Part shown: in pieces, positions 1 to 7,900 of the stretch
How positions within the stretch are numbered: position 1 is the stretch's first letter
Layout of the letters: every line of letters starts with the position of its first letter
Origin: Chryseobacterium gwangjuense
Lineage (GTDB): Bacteria > Bacteroidota > Bacteroidia > Flavobacteriales > Weeksellaceae
Reading direction: 5' to 3'
DNA: 64,000 nucleotides
NCBI RefSeq assembly: GCF_021311115.1
Contig: NZ_JAJTNP010000004.1
Coordinates: 1-64,000, forward strand
The notes under the pieces: generated by a model
Seen by the model: the letters and a program-made list of their open reading frames with translations, nothing else
Told to the model about the DNA's origin: nothing
Databases searched by the model: none
Translations under genes and position numbers: made by a program

Positions 1-70
1 ATTCCGAACACAGAAGTTAAGCCCACCAGCGCCGATGGTACTGCGAAAGCGGGAGAGTAGGTCGCCGCCA
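1..70 (+). rRNA. rrf: 5S ribosomal RNA, 3' part
   Basis: The window opens inside a 5S rRNA gene. The sequence contains the typical 5S stretch CCGAACACAGAAGTTAAGCC and the 3' arm GGGAGAGTAGGTCGCCGCC. The 5' half lies outside the window. It is presumably the last gene of an rrn operon, because a strong terminator follows at once. The exact 3' end is estimated to a few bases. Confidence 0.95.
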
Positions 71-80
71 GTTTTTATTT

Positions 81-110
81 AAAGTCTCATAGAGTATTCT
101 ATGAGACTTT
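81..110 (+). terminator. rRNA operon terminator
   Basis: A perfect 13-bp inverted repeat (81-93 with 98-110) with a 4-base GTAT loop is followed by a T-rich run (108-118). It lies about 10 bases after the end of the 5S RNA and is the expected intrinsic terminator of the rrn operon. Confidence 0.9.
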
Positions 111-114
111 TTTT

Positions 115-464
115 GTTTTATACTTTTTTACGTGTTGCTAAAAATCTTTGCTAGGAGATGGTTGTTGTCATTGCGACGAGCGAAGTGAGGAAGCAATCTC
201 TTTTATCTCTAACAATAGCTGCAAAGCTTATTATCCTGCAAGGATCTAAGAAAAGTATTCGAAAATAGAAGTAGTGGTAAGCTGGAAATTGCTATGAAAA
301 TAGCCAAGTAATCCAATCTCCAAGAAAAGTTCTCTTGACTAATACTTTAATTAAGTATAGGTTTCTAGCCCCGATTGAACGGTATGTTTGAGCTCTTTTT
401 ACTGGGAGAGGGAAAAGAAGTTGACAGGCGTAAAAAAGCGAGTAGGATTAGAATGAAAATTTTA
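115..464. other. Intergenic region after the rRNA operon
   Basis: About 350 bases with no convincing reading frame on either strand. It holds one short palindromic repeat (165-200) and otherwise AT-rich sequence. No tRNA or other RNA gene was recognised. Confidence 0.6.
165..200. repeat. Short palindromic intergenic repeat
   Basis: The element reads TGTCATTGCGACGAGCGAAG and then GTGAGGAAGCAATCTC. ATTGC at its left and GCAAT at its right make an imperfect hairpin. It resembles the short dispersed repeats of the type ATTGCGA-GCGAAG-GAAGCAATCTC that occur between genes in many bacteria. Only one copy is present in this window, so the call rests on recognition of the pattern. Confidence 0.55.
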
Positions 465-472
465 TAAAAAAA

Positions 473-494
473 CCTTACACAACTAAGTATAAGG
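473..494 (-). terminator. Terminator of the susC-susD-phospholipase operon
   Basis: Read on the minus strand, CCTTATAC pairs with GTGTAAGG (one G-U wobble) around a 6-base loop, followed by seven T. It lies about 30 bases beyond the stop codon of the phospholipase C gene. Confidence 0.75.
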
Positions 495-524
495 CTTAAA
501 TATATTCAAAAAAGTATTTAAAAA

Positions 525-2870
525 CTAGCTCCAATGTGGATCAGAAACAGAGGTTTTTCCTGTTTCAATTCTACCCGAAAATTGCCAATTTTGATTTTTT
601 GCATCTATTTTGAGATCATACCAACCTTTCATTTTACTATGGTCAATAATGATTTTCTCTTCGGGATGCTTTAAATCAATCTGCTTTTTAGTTCTTTCAT
701 AGAGATTCTCTACTATTATTGAAATGTTTTCTTTTTTCTTCTTTTTAATCACTAATTCTACTTCATTTTTAGAAGGATTATGATTAAGGAGAATTTCTAT
801 TTCAGGATTATTTTCTCCTGTAAAATATCTGTAAAAACCATTGGGACCAAAAACCTCATAATCATAGTTTTCATGCTGGACAGAATGTGATAACTCTTGT
901 TTTGAGTACAATGCATAAGAAAAATGGAAATCTTTATTTTGAAACTGATTTCTGTCGTAAATGATTAAAGGAACTCCTTTGTCATTTAGATTTGTCATTT
1001 TGATTTTCCCGTCCTGAAAGTTAACAAGATAATTGTAGGGAAGTGCATTGGATGGTTTTAATCCTCTTTCCTGAATATCGAGCAAACTATTATTTAATTC
1101 ATTTTCAGAATACCATTTTAAATTGGGAACAGGCTTATTTTTAGCAGAATTAATGGTTTTAGCATAATCCTTTTGATCCAGGTAATCCATTTTTGGAATT
1201 TTTGCATTGGCTGTGTTGAATGCCGATGTTAAATCTCCACAAATTGCTCTTCTCCAGTCACTAATATTTTCTACGGTAACATTTTTATTGAATTTTTTAT
1301 GGATAAATGTTTCCAGAAATTGTAAAACAGAAGTATGATCTGAAACTTCAGAATTTACATAACCACCTTTGGTCCAAGGAGAAGCGATAATCATCGGAAC
1401 TCTGTATCCCAAACCAACTGTACCTTCTACTTTTTCATAATCTTTCAGTTTTTGAGAGGTCATATATTCCTGATTTTTATTTACATATTCAACGCCTTCT
1501 TTCCCGTTCATATCAATGGGTTGACTGGGATTCATCGGAGGAGAGAAAGGTAAAACATGATCGAAATATCCGTCATTTTCGTCATAATTAATGATGAAAA
1601 TTGTTTTTTTCCAGGTTTCAGGATCTTGAGTTAAAATATTTAATACTTCTGAAATATACCATGCTCCGTACCAAGGTGAACCAGGATGATCGGAAAAATG
1701 TTCGGGAGCAACCAGCCAGGATACTAACGGTAATTTTTTTTCTTCAACATCTTTTCTGAATTGGTATAAAACATCACCTTTTGGAATAACCAACCTCTCC
1801 CCATTTTCATCTTGTCCGATTTCTAAATTCCAGTAATCAGGATCGTTGGAATTGGTAGCAAATGCTTTTTCATGAAGATTTTTTTCGGTTTGGGAAAGTT
1901 TAGCAAAATTTTCAGGTTTAAATTCTTCCAAATCATTTTGAAGCTCTGCAATGATTTGTTCCAGTCTTTCTTTCTGTTTCGGATTTTTTTCAATTTCTTT
2001 TTTTAAGGAAGAGATGATATTCGGAATATTTTGATGATAACGATCTGAGAATTTTACATTAAATTTCGTAAACCATTCAATCGGATTATCAGTGAAATTG
2101 CTCAGCCAAGCCTCCTGTTCACCAGACATTCCTTTGGGCAGACTGATTTCATTTTGATATATTTTCCATGAAATATCCTGTTCTTCCAGAATTTCAGGGA
2201 AGCTTTTCCATTTTGCCTGTTTTGATTTAGGATAGTCTATATTTTCGTTGTAAACATTCGCTTTTACCTTACCATTTTGCTGCTCACGAAGTGTTCCTGA
2301 CCAATGGAAAAGTCGGTTGGGTGTTGTTCCTGTTAATGATGAACAAAAATATTGGTCAAAAATTGTGAATGCATCTGCCAATTGATAATAAAACGGTAGA
2401 TCTTCACGATTGTAATACCCTAATGTAAGTGGGATTTCTTTGTAATCTTTATTTCCTGAAGCTTTTGCCTGCAGCCATTGATCGTATTTTCCACTGTTTA
2501 AAGCTTTTTGCTGATTGTCCCAGGAATGTGGAAGAGAGCTCATCCATGTAGATTTTGTATTTCTTAAATCCAAACGGGCAGGAGCAGCATATTTTCCATC
2601 ATTATTTTTTTGAAAAAAAACGGAATGACCGTCAGGTTTTCTGAAAGCTCTTTGATCTAAAAATCCTCTTACTCCTTTCATGGTCCCGAAAGCATGATCG
2701 AATGAGCGGTTTTCCTGCATCAGAATGACGATATGCTCTGCATCATAAAAGGTAGACAGAGCGTCTGGTTCTATGGTTAAAGCTTTTAAAATAGAAGGAT
2801 GCAAAACAGTGGTTGTTCCTAATCCTGCTAAAAGTAAACTAGATTTTTCTAAAAATGTTCTTCTGTTCAT
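525..2870 (-). CDS. Phosphocholine-specific phospholipase C, Tat-exported
   Basis: A 781-residue protein of the phosphoesterase family (PF04185) of phosphocholine-preferring phospholipase C enzymes, which split phosphatidylcholine-type lipids into diacylglycerol and phosphocholine. The N-terminus has a twin-arginine signal (RRTFLEK at residues 3-9, then a hydrophobic stretch), so export of the folded protein is expected. Family motifs seen are ILMQENRSFDHAFGTMKG near residue 50, LTGTTPNRLFHWSG near 180, NYDENDGYFDH in the middle, and PMIIASPWTKGGYV with SDHTSVLQFLE. The C-terminal 200 residues look like the small beta domains usual in this family. It is the last gene of an operon with susC and susD; the 69 bases before it hold no terminator. 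This suggests that it supplies the substrate for the adjacent uptake pair. The family call is secure, the exact lipid preference is not. Confidence 0.9.
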   Translation of the reverse strand: MNRRTFLEKSSLLLAGLGTTTVLHPSILKALTIEPDALSTFYDAEHIVILMQENRSFDHAFGTMKGVRGFLDQRAFRKPDGHSVFFQKNNDGKYAAPARLDLRNTKSTWMSSLPHSWDNQQKALNSGKYDQWLQAKASGNKDYKEIPLTLGYYNREDLPFYYQLADAFTIFDQYFCSSLTGTTPNRLFHWSGTLREQQNGKVKANVYNENIDYPKSKQAKWKSFPEILEEQDISWKIYQNEISLPKGMSGEQEAWLSNFTDNPIEWFTKFNVKFSDRYHQNIPNIISSLKKEIEKNPKQKERLEQIIAELQNDLEEFKPENFAKLSQTEKNLHEKAFATNSNDPDYWNLEIGQDENGERLVIPKGDVLYQFRKDVEEKKLPLVSWLVAPEHFSDHPGSPWYGAWYISEVLNILTQDPETWKKTIFIINYDENDGYFDHVLPFSPPMNPSQPIDMNGKEGVEYVNKNQEYMTSQKLKDYEKVEGTVGLGYRVPMIIASPWTKGGYVNSEVSDHTSVLQFLETFIHKKFNKNVTVENISDWRRAICGDLTSAFNTANAKIPKMDYLDQKDYAKTINSAKNKPVPNLKWYSENELNNSLLDIQERGLKPSNALPYNYLVNFQDGKIKMTNLNDKGVPLIIYDRNQFQNKDFHFSYALYSKQELSHSVQHENYDYEVFGPNGFYRYFTGENNPEIEILLNHNPSKNEVELVIKKKKKENISIIVENLYERTKKQIDLKHPEEKIIIDHSKMKGWYDLKIDAKNQNWQFSGRIETGKTSVSDPHWS

Positions 2871-2939
2871 ATTCCAATCATTAAATAAAGAAACCGCAAG
2901 AAATTAAATTTTCCTGCGATTCTTAAAATTAATAAGTTT

Positions 2940-4415
2940 TTACTGTAACCACCAAGGTTTAGAGTTGATATTATCATTTCCTCCATATTGGGATGCCAAT
3001 GCAGCTTTAAGGTTGGCACTGTTGTAATTGTATTCTGTCTGTGGATACCTGAATCTGTAAGGTGCTGTAACACCTGTTTGCAAAGGATAAGCAGGATAGC
3101 CGGTTCTCAGATAATCATAATAAGAAGTCCATTGTGACTGGTGAAACATTGTCATGTACTTTTGAGTCATGATTTTTTCCAGTTGAGTCGGCAACGTTGC
3201 GGAATTATCATAAATAACCAAAGGTGTTGCTAAATACTGATTCACATCAAATCCTGCAAAATACTGATTCGGATTTTTAACATAAGTCTGGTAAAATGTA
3301 AAGTTGGCCTTAATGGCGTTATCATAATGAGTTTTCGCTGAGCCTGAAATCCATCCTCTTGCTGTAGCTTCTGCTAAAATGAATTCTAATTCGGAATAAC
3401 TTAAAACGTTGGAAGGCTCATTCGTAGCATCTTTATAGAAACGGTCGTTTACTTTAGAGATATTTTTTGCAGTAATGAGAGCGGCATTGTCAGAATAGGG
3501 TGAAGTCGGGTTTCCTCCGTTGTAACCTGTGAAGTCTGTAAGTGGCTTTCCTGCTTCTTTTGCTCCTGTTGTTTGTGCTGCAAAAGTAAATAAACGTGGG
3601 TCTTGTCTGTCTTTAAACAAATTGATAAAATAATTGGCCATATATAAACTTGAACCATATCCACTGTTATTGAACATCGTATATCTGCTGTCTGCAGCGT
3701 CTGCAAATTTCAGTTCTCCATTGTCTGCAATAGAAGTCATTAACGGTTGACTTCCTGCTACGGAAGCAAATTCTGTTGCGATATTGTAGCTTCCAACGGT
3801 AGGTTTTTTAGAAAGTGTAATTAAAATTTTCAGACGGAAAGAGTTGATCAGTTTTTTCCATTTTGAAGCGTCACCTTTGTAGATAATGTCGCCTTCAATT
3901 TTATCATTCGTATTGATCAAATCATTCGCTTCTTTCAATTCGGATAAAATTCCTGTCATTACCGTTTCCTGGCTGTCATATTTAGGTTGTGTAATCCCTG
4001 ATTCACCTTTTACAGCTTCTGAATACGGAATACTTCCGAATTTTAAACTTAAATTGAAAAAATAATAGGCTCTGTAAAATTTACCGACCGCCTGATAATT
4101 TTTATTGTTGATCTTTTCAGCTTCCTGCATCATTTTCCCTGTATTCAAAAGCCCTTTTGTATATACATCGAAAGAAGCATCTCCCCATTTCATATATTGA
4201 TACACATTTTCTCCGTCTGTTCCGATCATCATTCTGGAAGCATACATATTGTCGCCATTTACCTGAAAAGCATTTTGAGAAACATAAGTTAAAAGAAACT
4301 TGGGATCTATACTTGCCTTATCGTTCGGATTTTCATTGATCGTATCAAGATTTGTCTCACAGGATGCCAAAGCCAATAATCCTGCAACACTTACTAATTT
4401 TATAATATTTTTCAT
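2940..4415 (-). CDS. SusD/RagB-family nutrient-binding lipoprotein
   Basis: A 491-residue surface lipoprotein. The signal peptide ends in LALASC, with the lipidated Cys at residue 19. The body is helical and rich in Tyr, Asn and Trp, with the tetratricopeptide-like start AVGKFYRAYYFFNLSLKFG and the C-terminal region ILAEATARGW typical of the SusD-like families. SusD proteins form the lid of a TonB-dependent transporter and capture a nutrient for it. The gene starts 20 bases after susC ends, so the two are cotranscribed, and phospholipase C follows. The substrate cannot be read from the sequence; the neighbour suggests a phospholipid-derived compound, and the absence of glycoside hydrolases argues against a classical glycan locus. 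Confidence 0.92.
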   Translation of the reverse strand: MKNIIKLVSVAGLLALASCETNLDTINENPNDKASIDPKFLLTYVSQNAFQVNGDNMYASRMMIGTDGENVYQYMKWGDASFDVYTKGLLNTGKMMQEAEKINNKNYQAVGKFYRAYYFFNLSLKFGSIPYSEAVKGESGITQPKYDSQETVMTGILSELKEANDLINTNDKIEGDIIYKGDASKWKKLINSFRLKILITLSKKPTVGSYNIATEFASVAGSQPLMTSIADNGELKFADAADSRYTMFNNSGYGSSLYMANYFINLFKDRQDPRLFTFAAQTTGAKEAGKPLTDFTGYNGGNPTSPYSDNAALITAKNISKVNDRFYKDATNEPSNVLSYSELEFILAEATARGWISGSAKTHYDNAIKANFTFYQTYVKNPNQYFAGFDVNQYLATPLVIYDNSATLPTQLEKIMTQKYMTMFHQSQWTSYYDYLRTGYPAYPLQTGVTAPYRFRYPQTEYNYNSANLKAALASQYGGNDNINSKPWWLQ

Positions 4416-4435
4416 TTTGATTGAATGTTTTTTAA

Positions 4436-7400
4436 TTAAAATTTAAGGTTAAAACCAATTCCGAACCATCTGCTTGAAGGATCTTGAATGTCATTTCCTG
4501 TCTTGATTTTGTAATCAGGATCTGAATACAGATTTTTAGATTTTTTCCACATCGCAAGATTGTATCCTGAAATATTAGCAGTAAACCCTTTTATCATCCC
4601 CTTCGGGTTTAATAAAGATGAAAAATCATATTCAAGGATAACCGATCTCAATTTCACGAAAGTTCTGTCGAATACGTTCGCAAATAGTTCGCTTTCGTCC
4701 TCAGTAACTCTTGCCTGATAAGGATAATTCTGTGCCCAATCCTGAAAACTGATTGCTTTTGTATGTGGCGTATACGTTCCGGTAGCAGGATTATAATTTA
4801 CTCCATCCGGTACAAAATAATAGGTTCCCGGGTTTGCATATTCCAAGTCTCTGTACATCGTAGAGTTTGGATGTTTTCCTCCCCACCACATTTTTTCTAC
4901 GACCTGAGACCTCATGACACCACCAATGCTGCCGTCGATACCAATATTTAAGCTTAGCTTTTTATATTTAAAGGTATTGTTGAAGCCAAATGTCCAATCC
5001 GGATTAAAATGTCCCAGGTTGGTAGGAGTTGTTGCTCTTGTCGGCATACCTGTATTGGCATTAAGGATCACTTTTCCGTCCGGAGATTTCTGCCATGTAA
5101 GATCATAATAACTATCCATTCTTTCACCTAATTTGATGTTATTATAATTCGGCATATCTCCGTAGATGGCAGTTAGTTTTTGTTCGTAAGTACTCCAGTT
5201 GATCAAAGATTTCCAAGTGAAATTATTGGTTTTAACAGGAACAATACCTAATGAAATTTCAACCCCTTTTGTCGTATACTCATTACCGTTTACATATTGA
5301 GAAGTAAATCCTGAAGACGGTGAGCTTGGAAACTGAAGAATATTATTATAATCCAGCGTTCTGAAATAAGTGGCATCTAAGGTAATTCTGTTATTTAAAA
5401 ATCCTGCGCTTAATCCAAGTTCATAAGATTTTGTCTGCTCCGGTTTTAATGAATTTTCATAGTTCAGTACCGTAGGATAATAATAGGTAGGATTTCCGTT
5501 GAAGGTAATTCCGCTGTTATTCAAATAATAATTCCTGATAGAATAAGGTTGGAAATCATAAGCAACTTTTGCCCATGAAGCCGATAATTTTAACAAGTTG
5601 ACCGCTTTAGGCATGTTCACCAGGTTTGAAATTACAGCACTCAGTGAAGCAGAAGGGTAGAAGTAGGATCTGTTGGCTTTTGGTAATGTTGAAGACCAGT
5701 CGTTACGTCCTGAAACGTTGATAAAGAAAGCATTGTACAATCCAACGTCTATGGTTGAATAGACACTGTAGATCAGTTTTTCTTTCAGGTAATCATAATA
5801 TTTTACAGCTCCGGTTGAATTGTCTAGTGAATATATTTCCGGAATTTTTAAACCATCTGTGGAAGCATTGTCGATATCATTTTTGTAGTAAAATGTAGAT
5901 CCTCCCGCATTGATGGTGAAATCAAAATTATCGGAAATTTTCTTTTTATAAGTTGCTAAAATATCTGAGTTAAAATTCCATGTTTTGGTATCGTTCAAAA
6001 TATAACCGCCACTTCTCGGAGCGCTGTAATTGAAATACGAATAAGGGCTCTGAATTTCCTGCTTGTTATGATTTTCAACCATTGAGATCTTACCTTTTAC
6101 CGAAAAATCCTGAGTGACTTTATATTCTAAACCTGTCTGTGCATTGATAATGTCGGTTCTGTTTTTATTTTTATAATATTCAGCACCGAACCATGGGTTG
6201 TTGTACCAAGCGTAATTCCAGTTGGCTTGTGTTTTCCCTTGTTGCCCAGGAACCCATAGATGATTTTTTAAATCTCTTCCGTCTACATCACCTCCCATCC
6301 AGATTAAAATGGTGTACATGTGACCACTCGGATTGTAATCATAGTTAGGAATATTGGGTGTGAAAGTTTGATTAAAATTAAACTTAGAATCGAAAGTCAA
6401 CTTGTCGCTGATATGGTTTTCTGATGAAAAATTGACACCGTAACGTTGAAGATACGATCCCGGAATACGGTCGTTATAATTCATGAAATTTCCTGAAAAG
6501 CGATAGATATCTTTATTGTTTTTATAGCTGATCGAAAAGTTATTATTATTAATTACAGCCGGTTTCATGAATGTTTTTAAATTATCATGATATTCCCAGT
6601 CGATAGGAACTCTTTCGTACCTCGATTTGTCGTTATACTGACTTCCTGCAACAGTTCCGTACCAAGGAATAATTTCTCCGGTTTGTTTATCTCTGATCGG
6701 GCTGTTCCATTGTGCAATCTTGGTTCCGGGAACAAATTTTGGTCCCCAAATCATATCACCGTCGTTTACCCCACCGTCGGCTCCGTCCCAGAATTCATAT
6801 TTTCCGTGCGAACCGTTTCCGTATTCCGTTTGTGTTTTCGGAAGGTTGGTAAATCCCGCGGTAATCATTGTGTTTTGGGAAAACTCTACAGTAAAACCTT
6901 TCTTTTTGGCACTTTTTGTAGTGATTAAAAGCGCACCGTATCTCCCTCTGGAACCATAAAGAGCAGAAGCGGTTGCTCCTTTCAGAACGTTGATATTATC
7001 AATGTTATTCGGATCTAAATTTTGAAAAACTTCCTTCTCAACAATTACTCCGTCAATAACAAAAACCAGATTTGAATTTCCTCTTAAGGTAAATTCAGGA
7101 GCCTGTTGCATTCCTGTAGGGTTAGAAACGTTTAATCCGGCAACCTGTCCGGAAAATAAGTTCCCGATACTTGGTGTGGTAACGGTCTCAAACTGTTTGG
7201 TTCCCACTTCCTGAGTAGAATATCCTATTTTTTCTTTCTTTTTGGCAATCCCTAAAGCGGTGATCACAACCCCTTCAATTTGTTTTTCGGATACTTTTTT
7301 TAAAACAACCGAATAGTTTTTTCTGTTGGAAACTTCAACTGTATATATTGAAAAATCGGGAGCATAAAATTCTAAAATATCTTTTGGATTTGCTGAAATG

Positions 7401-7576
7401 GTAAAGTTCCCGTTTGCATCAGTGATGGCTGTTTTCCCTGTGTTTTTATCGGTGATGCTCACACCTGAAACACTAGAGCCGTTTTCGGATTTTACATTTC
7501 CGGAAATGTTAACTTCTTGGGCGGTAAGATAGAGAGGGAGTAAAAAAATAGCGAAAGTAGCTAATGTTTTTTTCAT
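4436..7576 (-). CDS. SusC/RagA-family TonB-dependent outer-membrane transporter
   Basis: A 1046-residue outer-membrane transporter. In order: signal peptide (about 1-19), a carboxypeptidase-regulatory-like beta domain (about 20-95), the plug domain with FVIDGVIVEKEVFQNLDPNN and INVLKGATASALYGSRG, and a long beta-barrel ending in the aromatic terminus GFNLKF. These are the hallmarks of SusC/RagA proteins, which import a ligand handed over by their SusD partner using energy from TonB. It is the first gene of the susC-susD-plc operon. A -7 element lies just upstream. Confidence 0.95.
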   Translation of the reverse strand: MKKTLATFAIFLLPLYLTAQEVNISGNVKSENGSSVSGVSITDKNTGKTAITDANGNFTISANPKDILEFYAPDFSIYTVEVSNRKNYSVVLKKVSEKQIEGVVITALGIAKKKEKIGYSTQEVGTKQFETVTTPSIGNLFSGQVAGLNVSNPTGMQQAPEFTLRGNSNLVFVIDGVIVEKEVFQNLDPNNIDNINVLKGATASALYGSRGRYGALLITTKSAKKKGFTVEFSQNTMITAGFTNLPKTQTEYGNGSHGKYEFWDGADGGVNDGDMIWGPKFVPGTKIAQWNSPIRDKQTGEIIPWYGTVAGSQYNDKSRYERVPIDWEYHDNLKTFMKPAVINNNNFSISYKNNKDIYRFSGNFMNYNDRIPGSYLQRYGVNFSSENHISDKLTFDSKFNFNQTFTPNIPNYDYNPSGHMYTILIWMGGDVDGRDLKNHLWVPGQQGKTQANWNYAWYNNPWFGAEYYKNKNRTDIINAQTGLEYKVTQDFSVKGKISMVENHNKQEIQSPYSYFNYSAPRSGGYILNDTKTWNFNSDILATYKKKISDNFDFTINAGGSTFYYKNDIDNASTDGLKIPEIYSLDNSTGAVKYYDYLKEKLIYSVYSTIDVGLYNAFFINVSGRNDWSSTLPKANRSYFYPSASLSAVISNLVNMPKAVNLLKLSASWAKVAYDFQPYSIRNYYLNNSGITFNGNPTYYYPTVLNYENSLKPEQTKSYELGLSAGFLNNRITLDATYFRTLDYNNILQFPSSPSSGFTSQYVNGNEYTTKGVEISLGIVPVKTNNFTWKSLINWSTYEQKLTAIYGDMPNYNNIKLGERMDSYYDLTWQKSPDGKVILNANTGMPTRATTPTNLGHFNPDWTFGFNNTFKYKKLSLNIGIDGSIGGVMRSQVVEKMWWGGKHPNSTMYRDLEYANPGTYYFVPDGVNYNPATGTYTPHTKAISFQDWAQNYPYQARVTEDESELFANVFDRTFVKLRSVILEYDFSSLLNPKGMIKGFTANISGYNLAMWKKSKNLYSDPDYKIKTGNDIQDPSSRWFGIGFNLKF

Positions 7577-7590
7577 TTTTTTTTTGATGG

Positions 7591-7598
7591 CAAATTTA
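7591..7598 (-). promoter_or_regulatory. Putative -7 promoter element of the susC operon
   Basis: On the minus strand the bases read TAAATTTG, matching the Bacteroidota -7 consensus TAnnTTTG. It ends about 15 bases before the susC ATG, implying a very short leader. No clear -33 TTG was found, so the call is tentative. Confidence 0.4.
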
Positions 7599-7852
7599 GC
7601 GGAGCATTGTTACAGCGGTTTTAAGGCTGTATTAAAAGAAAAATATGATTTCAGCCTTGATCAGAAGAAAAATTAATAGAATTATAAAGCAAGAAGTACT
7701 GCTTGTTTTATAAAATTTTACTTTTTTATATTATTATAAGGAAGGCTTTACAACAGGCAATCGCGAGTGATTTAAAGAAATTTTTTAATGAGATTTATCT
7801 AATCAGTTTTTAGATGGATTACCAAAAACTGTTGTGAACGGCTTAAAAATAA
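7599..7852. other. Intergenic region between susC and the antiporter gene
   Basis: Together with the flanking promoter and terminator this makes a gap of 324 bases. No reading frame, RNA gene or repeat was recognised in it. Confidence 0.6.
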
Positions 7853-7878
7853 AAAGACCGCCTAAAAAAGCAGTCTTT
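7853..7878 (-). terminator. Terminator of the Kef-type antiporter gene
   Basis: Inverted repeat AAAGAC.GC / GC.GTCTTT (7853-7861 with 7870-7878, one mismatch) around an A-rich loop. On the minus strand it is followed by TTTTTATTTTT, 20 bases beyond the antiporter stop codon. Confidence 0.75.
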
Positions 7879-7900
7879 ATCGTTTGTTAAATAATGTGTA

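Noticed and set aside
2867..3706. Short minus-strand frames overlapping susD
   Set aside because: They lie in other frames of the susD gene, lack family features and have no start context.
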